A DNA stretch of 64,000 nt from Nepenthes gracilis (lineage: Eukaryota; Streptophyta; Magnoliopsida; Caryophyllales; Nepenthaceae): positions 18,810,175-18,874,174 of the forward strand of contig BSYO01000006.1 of assembly GCA_033239525.1 (NCBI GenBank), read 5' to 3'. Position 1 is the stretch's first letter. Each line of letters opens with the position of its first letter. A program made the translations under genes and the position numbers. The notes beneath the pieces were generated by a model. That model saw only the letters and a program-made list of their open reading frames with translations, was not told where the DNA came from and made no database searches. Below are positions 1 to 12,717 of this stretch, one piece after another.

Positions 1-2562
1 AAATGAATGTAGAGTTTTTTAAAATTCAGGTCATGCAATAAAATATAAATAATGTAGGAACTTTAGCTTGTAATGTAAAACATATAAGAACTACCATTAC
101 AAAAAATTAACATGATCAATATAATTTTATCAAGTTCTTCCAATTATAAAATATGTAAGAATAGTTTTATATTAATTTAGAACATGTAGAATTATATAAC
201 CTTAAGAGCATATTTACATTAGTGTAGAAAATCAACACTTAAATATAGTGCCTAAGTATTTAAAACATGTATTTTATAAAACTTTTATGACATAAAAATA
301 AGATTACATACATGTGAAGTATAAGCACTTTATAAAAAAAATACAATATATATTAGTATTTAAAATAATAAATACTCTAAGAGGTAAAAAAAATTAGTAA
401 TAAAGAAAAGAGTATTTAAATGTATTTACCTTATACTTAAAATTAACAAAAATGTATTAAATTTTTTAAAGTTTTTTTCCCTTTTTTAGCCTTTTTTCTC
501 TATTCTTTCTAAAATTATACAAAAATAATTAAAAATTAACCACGAGCCTTTATATAAAAAATTAGTGTATGTGCACATGTCATGTGTGCATCAAGAACCA
601 AGGCATAAACTGTATACCACACAAGCATCTATTAAGTACATATCAAATATTTACATTCCACTTTAAATACGCATATACATCCCTTAGGCACATATTAGCG
701 TGACTATTTTGCCTAAAATATATAAGAGCATCACAAATGCGTCCTTCAGGTGCGATCTTACAATCTAAAAGATGTATATGCATGAGTCAAACGGTCAGAT
801 ATCATTCGATCTAACTTATTATAGTCAAAAATTAAATTTTGATTTAAAACTTTAACTAACCTCAATATTTTTATTAATTAATTTAATAAATTATTATTTA
901 AAATATAATTTTGAATCTATACCTTACACAGACCCTTAGCAGACTTATTTATGATTATACTATAAGATGAATGCTGTTTTGATATTTATAATTTTTTTCA
1001 TGTAGCCGGATCTTAATAGCAGTTGTGGGTTGGGTTTGGGTTGCCACAACCTACATAATCACTATAGCATCGATTACATTATTAATCATAGGCTTACTAA
1101 CCCACTTCATTGGATTGATAAAACGTATATTAATCTAATTGGATCTCTATAATCAATAATATTCGAGCCTTCAAGCATCTAAAGAGTTCAAAAGTATGAT
1201 CTTATCTTAATTCTATAGTTGCATTGTTAAAACTTTGGGATCTTATCATGTTAATAAATAATATAAATAAGCATAAAAATATAAATATTTTTAATAATAA
1301 TTAAATTATATTATATAAAAATATTAGCATATCACAACATATATAATTAACTCATAAAACAAGTTATTTCTATTATATGAGAAGAAATGTTAAGAAAGTT
1401 GAACACTCGATTTAAATCCTATTGGACTAGTATTTCAGTAATGAAATTTTTTCTTATCTCTTCATTCCCTTCGTCACGTATATATGTATAAGATCGAATC
1501 TACCTACTTTCCTTATGTATGTATAAGACTAAATATATCTATATATCGTTATTGCTATCTCTAGGTGTCTAACTATCCACCGGAAGCCCTCGCGGTAATT
1601 GTAGCCTCCTGGGGATCTTTCATCTGCATTTTTTCCACCAACGTGATATATAATTTAAATGAGGAATGCTAAAAGCTTAATTGGTCAACTCAATTTAAAA
1701 AATTCCTTACCTTTAATAATAGAGAAGTTGAAGTTTACATGAAAGAAGTGTGCAATTTTCTTAACTCTCACTACTAACGAGGAAACGAGTAATCACTTCT
1801 CATGACTCCCCACTCTTGATGAGGAGGAAGTTCTCCTTGATAGCGTGAGTGGGTAGATAATTCAGCAATTGGAGTTAGTCCTCTCTGCGCCTATAATGAT
1901 TGCATTCTCCATATTAAAGACATGAGTTTACCCCCAATAGGATAATTCTAGTGACAGAATACAGGCTCTTTCATGTCTGTGTCAAACAGTAAGGCTATAA
2001 ACAAAGACTTCACTCTTCTTTTGTTCTTCCTAATGAAAAGCAGAAAGAAACCTTTTACCAGCAAATGTGTAGAAAGAGTTGCCAGTGGAATGGAATGTAA
2101 TCATCAATTAAGATTCTTAATCAGCACGGAACATGAGAAATGAATTAGTGCATGATTTTTACAGAACTATTTCCAGAAAAATTGCCCAGATCCTGATAGG
2201 CAGGCCTGATAAATGATCTTGGAAAGTGCTGATAGAAAGGAAGGAAAATGACCATTGATCTCATATGTTATTGATAACATTTCTGTTGGTGGAGTCTGAG
2301 ATTGAAGTTTCTTCCCATCATTTTTCTGAAAAAAAAAGGGGGACGGTATGAACTTGATAATCCATTATCTGCACCAAGTCGGCCATTGCTTGGACAAGAA
2401 TATCATTACACGAGAAAACTATTACAACAAAAGAATACGCATATCTACTGGTCATTCCTGGATGTATGATAATACAATGATCTTAAGTACATGGAAACAG
2501 TGCGTACCAGCATTCATTGAGTGATGAAAACCTTAGAAGAAAATGGCATAGATGATGGCAAT
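1..2562. other. AT-rich intergenic region downstream of the F-box gene
   Basis: I see no coding region here. The first 1.5 kb is very AT-rich, with no open frame and no recognisable repeat. Between about 1560 and 2340 the base composition is more even. The part closest to 2562 probably includes the 3' UTR of the minus-strand F-box gene, but no polyadenylation site could be fixed. Confidence 0.6.
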
Positions 2563-4968
2563 TTACTGGACAGGCCACATAGGAAAACCTTCAACATTTG
2601 GGAGCAGTCCTCTGGGTTTAATCTGGAGAGCTGGGCTAATTGTGAGCAAGCCAATGAAGCAGTCCATTGAGACTCTTGTTCCCCATACATTTATCGATTG
2701 CAGCTTAGGGCATTTATTTACAAGAAATATAAGTCCACTCTCGGTTACATGACGGCAGCTCCACAGCGAAATAGTCTGAAGAAGAATAGAAAAAAAAAAA
2801 AAAATTAGAATCTCTACGGCGCCCTTGTTTTTCTAAATGATTCCTTCTAAATGAAAAGCTAGTAGTAGTTAAATCCACAAATCATCCCGCCCTAGGAATT
2901 GCCCTATTTGACCACTTGATCAGTGCTGTAATGTGCTCCTTATTTCATCTCTCAGTGGAACAAAGAACCTATACAGTCGGTTCAACTCCCAGAGGAATGC
3001 ACATCATCAATCTAATTGGTATTTTCCTTTCCTTTGATTCTTGGTTCTTCTTTTATTGGTAAGTCAATTCTTAGTTCTTGTTACTAATTTCTCTTTTTGA
3101 CTTTGGTCATGTGTTACAAGGGACCAATTCCTGTAAGCAAAAGATCACAATTTCGACCATAGTGGCTGTCTTTTGGCATTTTGAACGATTAAATAGAGGA
3201 CTAAAACTTTGACAAGTATGAAATTTGCACAAAATTCACCTTCAAATGAGGGCAACTATTTGCAATAGCAAACAGAGATTCATCTGTAATAAACGTACCA
3301 CCAATATTCAGGTGTTGCAGGGAAGTAGCTCTAGAAACCTGCAACAAACAATAGGATCCAATAGAGATAAAGAGGTGTAGCTTACAAGAAAGGTGAAATT
3401 TATAAGAACTAAAAAAGGTATTAGATAAAGAGGGAAAAGTAAAACAACTCAAGTCTGAGATAAGAAATGCTTAAAAGTTTCTGGCAACCAAGTTCAGAGA
3501 AGACACTGAACACATACCAGTTGAACTAAGCCCTTGTCTGTAATTCCTGTCATACCCCATACGGATATTGAGGTCAAATTGCTGACACAATTTGCCAAAG
3601 ATATCTTGTGGAGTCCATTATCTGTTATTTGGCAGCCCCAGCGACTCCTTGAACTGAAAGCCCAAAGTGTAAGAAAATGAAGATTAACGGAGGAAATACG
3701 TCAAGTCTTGCTGTCAATGTCACTTTCTTTAAGATTATTTTCGCTTCTAGCAAAGCAAATAGGTTGAATGTGAAATGCCCAAAGGATACAATGAAACCTT
3801 TGGTTGACTACATTTTGAACTAACAAAATTAAACCCGTACCTTTAATGAAAACAATATCATCTAGGTTTTAGTAATTATTTTCTGCAATAAATAACAACT
3901 AAGAATGATAGGATATTTGGCCATTGCTCTATCTCATGTTCTACTCAGTTATATACAAAAGTCAACCACAAACGTGACTTTTAAAGAGCGTAGGATGAAA
4001 AAACATGTCTATTTTGAATAGTTATGTCTGTTCATGTTGCTTGTAAATATAAATGTCAATTCGGGACTCTTTGAAGAGGTCTATCTGTTTGAATCAATCT
4101 CTGTTCAAATTGTTACATCCATTTGAAAAATCATATTTGTTTGAACAATCAAATTTATTAAAAAATTCATCCTCTTTTTTTTTTTTTAAGTACCGAACAA
4201 AAAGTATATAGGAAAGGGATCCTAGTAGTTACTGTTTGATCAGAGATACCAGTGATAACAGAAGATCAATGAGTGGCAGAAGGATATAAAGAAACTAGTT
4301 AACATAGAACCTACTCAGCAAACAAAATTTCTAACGTTCTCAATAATTTGAAGCCCTAAATCTGATCATTAGTGATTATTAGCAATTTTCAAGTGCTCTC
4401 TGCTGCCTTGATTGCATGGATATCCAGAATAAGCTGTCTCAAACTCCCATAAAACATTTCAGAATGGTAATTTGGGTTTGGACATTCGACGAACGAAAGG
4501 CTTTGACGACATGATGAAGTTATCAAGGAAAACGAAAAAAGAAAGAAAGAAAAAGGAACATACATGTCGAGTTCCTTGAGACTAAAAGCAAGGCGAACAA
4601 GTCGAGCAGTGGAGTCATCGTCCATTTTCCAACGGGAAAAGCTGAGACTCTCTCTCCTCCCCAAAGATTGCTTCACAGCATGTCTCCATTTCTTACATAC
4701 ACAACTCGCCCTATTTCAACTCCATACAACACGTAATTGTAATCAGAACACAATCACCCCCCAAAAAATTCAAAAGTAGCTCAGACAACACAATTTCCCC
4801 TAAAAAATAATCAAAAATTAGGAACAGATTACCAAAAGCAATATACACAGCAGAGGCGATTAACAGTTCTTACTGAGCCAAATCAGTGAATGAATAAATG
4901 AAGTAGAATATATGAGAGAGAAGATCAATTGGAAGCCGCTCGATTTCCGCCTCTTCAATCTCCTGCAT
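2563..4968 (-). CDS. F-box protein with C-terminal leucine-rich repeats (At5g67140-like), 5 exons
   Basis: Probably a substrate receptor of an SCF ubiquitin ligase: the F-box binds SKP1 and the repeats bind an unknown target. Exons on the minus strand are 4968-4874, 4710-4564, 3653-3518, 3338-3240 and 2775-2563. All introns are GT-AG, the phases are consistent, and the joined frame is 690 nt (229 residues plus TAA). Residues 11-48 form the F-box (begins RLPIDLLSHIF, continues through DLAQASCVCKKW). Residues from about 70 carry RNI-type leucine-rich repeats, with motifs such as LKELDISRSRWG, SLQHLNIGG and LWSCRHVTESGL. Length and sequence agree with what I remember of Arabidopsis At5g67140, about 228 residues; that match was not searched. 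The start is the only ATG ahead of the F-box in frame. No stops or frameshifts were found, so the gene looks functional. The target protein is unknown. Confidence 0.93.
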
Positions 4969-5068
4969 GGCTTCAGAGAGAGACAGGCAGACAGGTTTCT
5001 TCAATCAATTGCAGAAAGAGGCCCAAACGAGCGGGACAAGATACAGTAAATAATAAGATACCTTTACA

Positions 5069-5320
5069 AATATATATATATATATATTAGGCACCGAGAG
5101 AGAGAGAGAGAGAGGATGTGGTCATTCGGCGCTCATTAACATGTCATCGGATTCCCATGGAATCTCTTCTAATCTGGACTTGGAATCCATTTTCTTTTCT
5201 TTTCTTTTGTTTTTTTTTGTTTTTCTTAATGGGCCCATAAAAGGGTCCGGAGGGCCTGGCAAATGAGAATATGAGGCCCAATTCCAGCCCAAGACAGTCT
5301 GAGAATGGGCCCAAATGGCC
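5069..5320 (-). promoter_or_regulatory. Probable F-box gene promoter/5' leader with (TA)n, (GA)n and GGCCCA motifs
   Basis: About 100-350 bp upstream of the F-box start codon lie a (TA)n run (5070-5087), a (GA)n run (about 5096-5114), and several TGGGCC/GGCCCA motifs (near 5230, 5276 and 5306). Motifs of this kind (site II, bound by TCP factors) are common in promoters of broadly expressed plant genes. The assignment rests on position and motif only; the transcription start is not visible. Confidence 0.45.
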
Positions 5321-6827
5321 AGCGTTGGAAAGCGAACTTGCTGACAGAAAATTTCCCTACTATTTTATTCCCATGGTTCTGTTTTCTGTCTTTCCCTTTT
5401 TTCTTTTAAGTGGGAAAAGAATACAAATAATATTAATTTTCTATTTTTAATTCTATCATTAGGTTATTTTTTATTTTATTATGATTTTTAACGTCATTTT
5501 ACTTGTTTTGTAAGTGAAAGGGAGGGCATAGCCCCTCTTTTTGGTCCTCAGTTTCAGACCAATTTTAACCTATCTAAACAAATTATGTTATTTTAATCTA
5601 TTTTAGTCTTCTGATAATATCAATCGTAATGTTAAAGAATTTTGAAAAGTATAAAATTAAAAATTAAAAAGTCAAGTTTTGATTTTTTATATCAGTCAGG
5701 AAAAAAATTTTATGTTAAGTAAATTTAGATTAGAATAAAAGTTAATAATATAACTAGGAAAAATAATATTTCAGAAAATTTTTGGAAGGAATTTTCTTTT
5801 GATGGGAATTTCAAATGACAGAAAAATATCAACTTTTTAATGGGAAAAAAATTCTATCATTATTAAAAATAATTATTTTGCTCAAGTTTAATGGTGAGCT
5901 AAAGTTATTGGTTAGATAAATCATTTTAGTGCTATTTTTTTGATATTTTTGTGTACCATACATCTATTTTTTTATTTGTATAAATAAATTTACTTAATAT
6001 AAATGAATAAATATTATCTTATAAAAATTATCTAAATAGTATGTAGATAGTGACCTTATTACTATATCAATAATATGTCTTCTTTTATTGTGATTTGGAA
6101 ATCGTTCAGGTCAAAATATTAGAAGTCTATGATTGTTGTCTATAATAATTTTACTTTTTTTAATTATTAGCTTATATTGTTAAAATTCCTTATAATGACT
6201 TTCTATATACCTATTTCATATAAAGGTCCCTCACTTCGATCAAACACGTGCCTAACGGTTTGTGCCTTCAACAGCATTTCATTCCACTTAGTATGACTTT
6301 AGGCTTTGATATTGTTATTATGTATAACCCTTAGTTTATATATTTGTTCTATAGAGATATCTCATATAATATAATATATAATTTAATTTATTTATTTATT
6401 TGATAAATGCTACAATTATATATTAAAATTTTAGATATATTAATTATTTATTAATTAAATAGAGAGATTATATTTTTAAAATAAATGTATTCATTTGAGA
6501 CGCACCTTTTAACAAAAAAAAAGATAAATATTTTAGTAATTTGGAAATATCCTCCCTTTATAAGTATTCCCATTATTATAGCATGTCATCAAAACACATT
6601 TTGAAATAAAGAAAGAGGATGAGAGATAAATTATTTTTTTGATTTTCTGAGATAAAAACAAATTAATATACTAATTTTGCAAATAATATCTGTAAACTAA
6701 TAAATTTTATATTTATGAATTCAGATATGTTAATTTATATTTTAATATAATGATTCAATAAAAAATATGAGATCCTAAAAATTAAAATTCGAATATCATT
6801 ATAGAGATTTCATATGCTGTTACAATC
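5321..6827. other. AT-rich intergenic region
   Basis: No open frame, RNA gene or recognisable repeat was found. It is low in G+C up to the solo LTR that begins at 6828. Confidence 0.6.
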
Positions 6828-7753
6828 TGTTGGGTCCAACTTAAGTATGGGCAAAGAATGATGAGGCCTAATCATAGGGGGTTAGTCCGACCAAGCAATA
6901 GGGCCCAAACCACCGAGTGAAGCTCAATGGATCCTAGCAGGCGGCCCATGTGAAGCCCCAGGTCAATAGCCAATCAACACACCGTCACAACCTGCCACGA
7001 CGGCTGTAGACAGTAGAAATCAGTACAAAAGATGCTAGCCAATGAGGGAGAGGTCAACGCTGTAAGCTACGGGGCAGGTCGTCATCACAGCGGCTTAGCC
7101 AATCTCAACACAGGTAGTAGACCAGGCATGTTTGACACCCGGTAACGGTCCCCTAGCCTCCGCTAGATGACAATCGATGCCGTTGGCCACTACCAGCGCC
7201 CAGTGGTTGGTGAATCCTGGCAAACCTCTTGTTGGGAGATCCAACTCCTGAAGCCTCCCAAGGGGGAGCCCATAAATATCTTCTCCTACTAAAGAATAGG
7301 AGAGGAAGAAGAGAAAAAGTCCAAAGCAAAGAAAACAGTGAGTAGAGATCAAGGATTCGATCCTTTACCCTTCCATTTTAAGGAGTAAGGACCAGCTCTC
7401 TTCCTTTAACCCACAGCCACTTCTCGACGGAGTTAGTGAGATACCTACAGCGGTGCAACTAACGGAGCCCAAACTTCCAGACACATCCCACTCACACACT
7501 CTGCATCCTTGCATTCCTATTTGTTAACCTTTAAAAGTGCATTCCTCCGTTTACCACAGAAGATATCTGATTTGAGTATCGGAGTATTCACATTGGAACA
7601 AATTCCTACCGTCTTCACACCTCTCGTTTTCAGTTTGTGATGTACAAATTTCAGGCTAGCAACGACGGAGATCGAACTTGATCTAGATCAACCCGCGACA
7701 AAAGATCGACTGACTCTCTAATTCGTATGATAGTCGGGGACAGAAACGCATCA
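6828..7753 (+). mobile_element. Solo LTR (TGTTGGGTCC family, Tat-like) with 5-bp TSD
   Basis: A 926-bp segment begins TGTTGGGTCC and ends CGCATCA. It is flanked by the direct repeat CAATC at 6823-6827 and 7754-7758, so both ends are exact. It is GC-richer than its surroundings and contains a TATA-like CATAAATATCTTCTCC stretch near 7271. A 'GATTTGAGTATCGGAGTATTC' type segment near 7571 resembles the region ahead of the 3' end in Tat-lineage LTRs. No gag or pol lies beside it, so it is a solo LTR left by recombination between two LTRs. Relatives lie at 30829, 32608 and, inverted, at 33720. Confidence 0.85.
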
Positions 7754-7758
7754 CAATC

Positions 7759-8690
7759 ATTAGTTTGTAGTTAGGAGAGTATTTCACAAGGATTTCCTAG
7801 GAACATCCATAACCTTGTCTTCGACTAAGGTTATGGTCAAAGTATATAACTTTTGTAGATGAATATAATAAAAAAAAACTTGGCTAATTTTTTAGAAATG
7901 GACGAGATCACATGTAAAAATGACTACGAGGCCCTCATTTTAAACTTCTATATATATAAGTTTTAATATTTTAAATTTTTATAAAATCCATTTGCCTGAT
8001 AATCTAACTAGAAAAGTTAGATAACCGAAACGGTTTGACTTCTGGACGGAGTATTATTTTCTTGAATTTTGATTTGATTTTAGATTATTTTCTTGAGTAT
8101 GATTTTAGATTATCGGTTTTGGATTGGCAACTGCCCAAATCGATCATGTGACTCGCTACTTGCTGCCGAAGCATAGTAAGCAAATTTCAAGTTTAATTTC
8201 TTTTCTTCTTACAAACTTACCCTAAGTTTCTAATCGTGAGCCAGACATCCATAACAGCATGAGCACCATTTTCTATTTGCGGACAACATACAATGGATGA
8301 AGAGCACGGTTCACAATATTTATTCTGCGGCAGAAAGCCTTTGTAACAATAATACATTCATAAGCACTTATTATAGATTTCATATGTAATATTTTTTATA
8401 ATTTGACTAAAAACGTTATGAATTGAAAATTGATTAATCGGTCAAACTAGTTCGATGACTGTTTTAATTTTTTTTTATCTAACTGAGTTTAATTGATTTA
8501 GGTAAAATAAGAGGATTCAATTAAATCATGATCATAATTGTTGATGATGTTGCATTCAAGCAAGAAGGCTAGGGGTCTTTTCCTCCCCCTTAAGGTCATG
8601 GCTTTTAAAGATTATCAAAGCACATAATTTTATAGAAACCAAATAGACACTAAGGGCAGGTGCCTTTTTTTACTTCCTGTATCTTCACTT
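7759..8690. other. Intergenic region without recognised features
   Basis: No gene or repeat was recognised. The ORFs here are short and lack any protein-like pattern. Confidence 0.5.
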
Positions 8691-8696
8691 TTACCT

Positions 8697-8723
8697 AATA
8701 ACAATAATAACAATAACAATAAC

Positions 8724-8798
<75 letters not shown>
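8697..8798. repeat. (AAT)n / (AAC)n microsatellite
   Basis: About 100 bp of uninterrupted trinucleotide repeat, starting as mixed AAC/AAT units and becoming pure AAT. Such tracts are usually length-polymorphic. Confidence 0.95.
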
Positions 8799-8799
<1 letters not shown>

Positions 8800-9184
8800 C
8801 TTTATTATGATTTTAAGATGATAAGATTAACTTTAATATTGCAGTAATGCTTTGTGAATCTACCAATTTAGCGATGGGTACCAAGAAAATAGATGGCTGA
8901 ATCTTGATTTCGATTTCAAATTTTGACAAAATGTTAAAATTGGTCCCAATTTCGGTTCTACAAATGAGGAGATTTTGCCTATAATAAAAGTGGAAGGCAA
9001 AATTCATTTTTTAATTATAATAAAGTTATAGTAATACTGGCCAAACAAAACATGTTAAATTTTTATTGTATTATTTATAAGTTTTAATTATTTTAATAAG
9101 TACTCACTTTGATAATATACACATGACTTGTAATATATATTATAGAAAGAAATTGCTAAGTATTGATGTAAATATGCCAACCTG

Positions 9185-9280
9185 GAAGCAGGGCCCATAA
9201 ATAAAAAAAAGGCCCAATAAAAAGTAGCCCAGGTCATGGCTTGAAACGGGCTATTACAAGAAAAGGGCCCAAAGTCAAGT
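9185..9280. promoter_or_regulatory. Cluster of GGCCCA/GGGCCC motifs without an adjacent gene
   Basis: Within about 90 bp there are GGGCCCATAA, AGGCCCAATA, TAGCCCAGG and AGGGCCCAAAG. The cluster looks like the GGCCCA group upstream of the F-box gene. No coding exon was found within 1 kb on either side, so it may be a decayed promoter, part of a transposon, or chance. Confidence 0.25.
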
Positions 9281-10204
9281 TGGGAAAAAACCGGAATCCT
9301 CCGGATCAAAACCCAGGAACCTATTTCAATTGGAAAAACTGACCGTAATCGACTAAGTAGAAAAGGTGCAGTTGTCAACCAATTTCCCTTATCCATGACA
9401 GTTTTACGGGCAGTAAAGGAGGTCGAAAGTGTTCGTCAATATTGTAAATACTTCGTCACCAAAGGGGGAGGGGAGGACCAGACTCTGACTAAAAAAGCTG
9501 CTCCTAGTTGAGTGCATAATTCTTAAACCATCCCACTATCAAATGCAGCAAATATTAAACCCCCTGCTAAACATCTTCCACGCAAAATTTTCTACTTTTC
9601 TGCATCTTTCAATTTCTTAAAAGAAGATTATTAATTTAAACATTGGAGGATATATCAGAGAGCGAGTCTTGTCAATCTTCTGACCTCACATTTTTAGCTG
9701 CGCTGTGCAGGTTCTAAATTCGAAGGAACGGACACCGGATTAGCTCCAATTCAACATAACACAGAATATCAAGTAATTTCCTAACCCGCATTATAAATTT
9801 GATTCAGAGACACAACAGAAACATAACTTATATATTTGAGAATAATAAAATTAACTATACAAAAATTTAAGGGAGACAACATATTAATAAATAAAAATTA
9901 AAATTTCATATGATTATATCTCAAAATAAATAAAAAATTTTAATATACGCAAGACATTCAAATTGTAGAAAATCATGCAGAATTATACTACCTCTTCTAA
10001 TATTTCACCAAAAAACAAATTCAGCTAATAATTTCACCTATATCTTGGCGAGATTGAATAAAATAGGCAGAATTCCAATCACAAGAAATGGAAAATTATG
10101 TCATGGTTTGATTTTCATAACCTCAAAAACCGACCATAGCACTCATTTCTATTGAGAGTCAGATACCAATCAAGTTAAACCTTGAGCACAATTAAGTGTG
10201 AAAA
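9281..10204. other. Intergenic DNA, possibly with the eroded end of the chromovirus
   Basis: No gene was recognised. The 3' LTR of the neighbouring minus-strand chromovirus should lie in or near this stretch, but no clear TG...CA border or TSD could be seen. Confidence 0.4.
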
Positions 10205-10390
10205 TCAATCTTGGAATATAATAACGAGAAAACACACAATGTCAAAAATATCAAATGCAAGTAAATCACTAATGGAAAGTGAAAAATACGAGCAAAAATC
10301 TATCTTGGAATATAATCACAAGAAAACACACAATGTCAAAAATATCAAATGCAAGTAAATCACTAATAGAAAGTGAAAAAATACGAGCAA
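10205..10390. repeat. 94-bp tandem duplication
   Basis: Two adjacent copies (10205-10298 and 10299-10390) share the pattern 'atcttggaatataat...' through 'tacgagcaa' with only a few substitutions. The unit is non-coding. High identity suggests a fairly recent local duplication. Confidence 0.9.
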
Positions 10391-10659
10391 ACTATTAATA
10401 GTAACATACAACAATTAGATTTGGAATAAAATTTATTAAATTCATTCTCTCATATAGAAAATTTTAGACCTTTTAACATTTAGCACTAAAATACATTGTA
10501 AGTCTTCAGGTTTTGAATGAAATATCCAATTTTTCTACAATATTAAATTTAAACTTCATTTACGTAAATTTTTAGAAAAAAACCAGAATACAAGAAAAAA
10601 TATGTAAAATTTTATATGGTTTGTTTTGGATTCTAAGATTCCACCTACTAAGTTATCAA

Positions 10660-11320
10660 CAACCTTGATGACTTGGACTTCAGTGTAGCTTTGATATCTC
10701 ATATCTCCAATCTCACATTTTCAGTAAGCTCCCAACTTATTTCTTTTGTTGGTGTTCCCTTTCACTTCATGATAGCTTTCTTCTTCTTCTTCTTCTTCTT
10801 CTTTCTAACTAATATTATCACCTCTCATTTAATAATAATCGCTTCAATTTTTGGCGCTGATTATGACTTCAATATAATGTTAGCCCACTACAAAAGGTTG
10901 TGCAAAGTGTCTTCAATGTTGAGATAATATGACTTTAAACATCTCACACGGATAACTAGGTAGAACTTTATCCATTCTAGAGAATTTGTCTTGTACGAGA
11001 TCTTCCCCACATAAGTAATGATTTGAACAAAGCATTCATATTTTCGAAAGAGCCCTTGTATGTTCCTCTAATGAACCACATCTGCTCTTAGAAAAGTTTC
11101 TCTAAAACCAAATCTATCACATTGAATTACACAAGTGACCTTTTCTAGTCCGCTTTCCTTTTCATTCGATGAGATGTTGCTTTCAAATGGGCTTTAGCGA
11201 TTCACATGATCTATTTTCACCCTCAAGCACAATTGTAAATACTAACATAATTGCCTTTACATGGCTTAGCCACGGTATGAAAAAGAAATAATTGCTAACT
11301 TGTTACAATCTCAAAATGAG
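10660..11320 (-). pseudogene. Chromovirus integrase C-terminus and chromodomain, decayed
   Basis: Around 11200-11050 the minus strand resembles the conserved module after gypsy integrase, with patterns like KADRKRSLVQFNV and GDLV. Further down, near 10780-10690, a stretch reads like a chromodomain (EVKGTPTKEISWE, if a frameshift is allowed). A chromodomain directs integration of chromoviruses to marked chromatin. Several stops are present; this is a relic. Confidence 0.5.
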
Positions 11321-11329
11321 TATTATTTG

Positions 11330-11960
11330 AAAAATACTTTCAAGTATTAAAACAAAATTGAACAATATCAACAATCTTCATCCAATTTTTTTGATTGGCA
11401 CTCACAAAATTGTACAAGTACTCCTCAAGTGGCTATTGAATCTATCTATTTAACCGTCAATTTAAAAGTTATAATCGAAAGGCTCCAATGAATTGACTAT
11501 ATCTGTCACTCACAACCTTGGACACTCCTAAGTATTTAATGATCTGCTTGAAGAAAAGAAATGTTGTCATATCCCCACAACAATCTCTTGATATCGGCAA
11601 AGAATGGTATACTTTAAGAAGCTGTCTAGGTCCACCAAGATGCACAAATACTCACCAACTTTGGCAGCCTAATGATAAAATTAGGAAAAACACTCTTTCA
11701 AAGTCTACTAAGTATAGTAAGGAGTTCCAACAACCTCTCACTTGCTTTTAAGGTTTAATCTTATCTGACCATAAATATGAGTCAAAAATATATGGATATA
11801 TCCATTTCATGTAAATTTTTTTGTACATTGAGTCCTTTAGATAAGGCATATTTTCGTATAACCCATTGTATCATCATATCTTGAAACAATAATAGTCCTT
11901 CTACAGTAGACACAGAGTATGTTGACTCCTTGGGTGACCAGCCCATAGAGTATCATTACA
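11330..11960 (-). pseudogene. Chromovirus integrase core, decayed
   Basis: The minus strand shows remnants of the integrase core: an ILVDLDSFLKY stretch corresponding to the usual 'VVDRFSKY', and downstream a SDRYSQF-like stretch corresponding to the second catalytic aspartate. Upstream is a degraded zinc-binding region. The frame changes several times and stops occur, so no active protein is possible. The enzyme would insert the cDNA into host DNA. Confidence 0.6.
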
Positions 11961-12149
11961 CTCTCTCTAAGGAGTATCCTCCTGAATCCTCCAACTTTAG
12001 GCATAAGTATCTAGTTTCTTTTCATAAAAATTAATCCATCATCAACCCAAAATTTTTGAATTTTACCTTTTAAATGCTTAAAGAAGAGTCATTGCTATTG
12101 GATCATTCTTAAGGTTTAACTTTACTTGTTTTTTGATGGCCGTAGCAAT

Positions 12150-12717
12150 ATAACTTCCAATAGGTGGACAAATTGTGACCAAACAGTAAGGTCTGATCTT
12201 CTACTAAGGACATTCATGGCTCAGTTGTTGCATTCAAATTTACATTTTCGCTTCAAGTTAAATTCTACTAAGAATCCTGCCACTAAGCTTACTTTGAAAT
12301 CAACTTCTATTGTATGAAGATATGGTTGGCAGCAATGTCATCTTGGAGTAAAACAAATAGTGTCTTTATGTTCTCAGATAGTACACAATTGCAGGCAACT
12401 CTTTCTCCTAGGTTACATAATGTCATTCGACCTCATTCATTTTCTTACTCTTGCAAGTTATTGGATGGCTTTCTTACAATAAGACTCATCCAAGGATAAA
12501 TTTTAACATGTTGGTTTGCATCTTAAAGCACTTGTAATGTCCAGGAGGGCTAATGCATACTCCATCGCCATAAGCTCCTCGAGGACTTTCTAACAAGCCT
12601 CCAACCAATCTCATGTCCTATTCTTTTTTAATAAATTTGTCAAAGGCGTAACATTCTTTTAATACTCTTTGATGAACCGTTGATAATAGTTACCAAGACT
12701 AAAAAATGAGCACAACC
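12150..12717 (-). pseudogene. Chromovirus RT connection and RNase H, decayed
   Basis: On the minus strand, near 12700, the sequence resumes the RT domain exactly where it broke off at 14798, with a FSLGNYYQRFIKEY pattern, followed by TPLTNLLKKN and then RNase H patterns such as EKELPAIVYYLRT and RHYL. Stops and frameshifts interrupt it. It is the downstream half of the polymerase split by the solo LTR. Confidence 0.65.

Noticed and set aside
2552..2752. Plus-strand ORF of 66 residues
   Set aside because: Antisense shadow of the last exon of the F-box gene.
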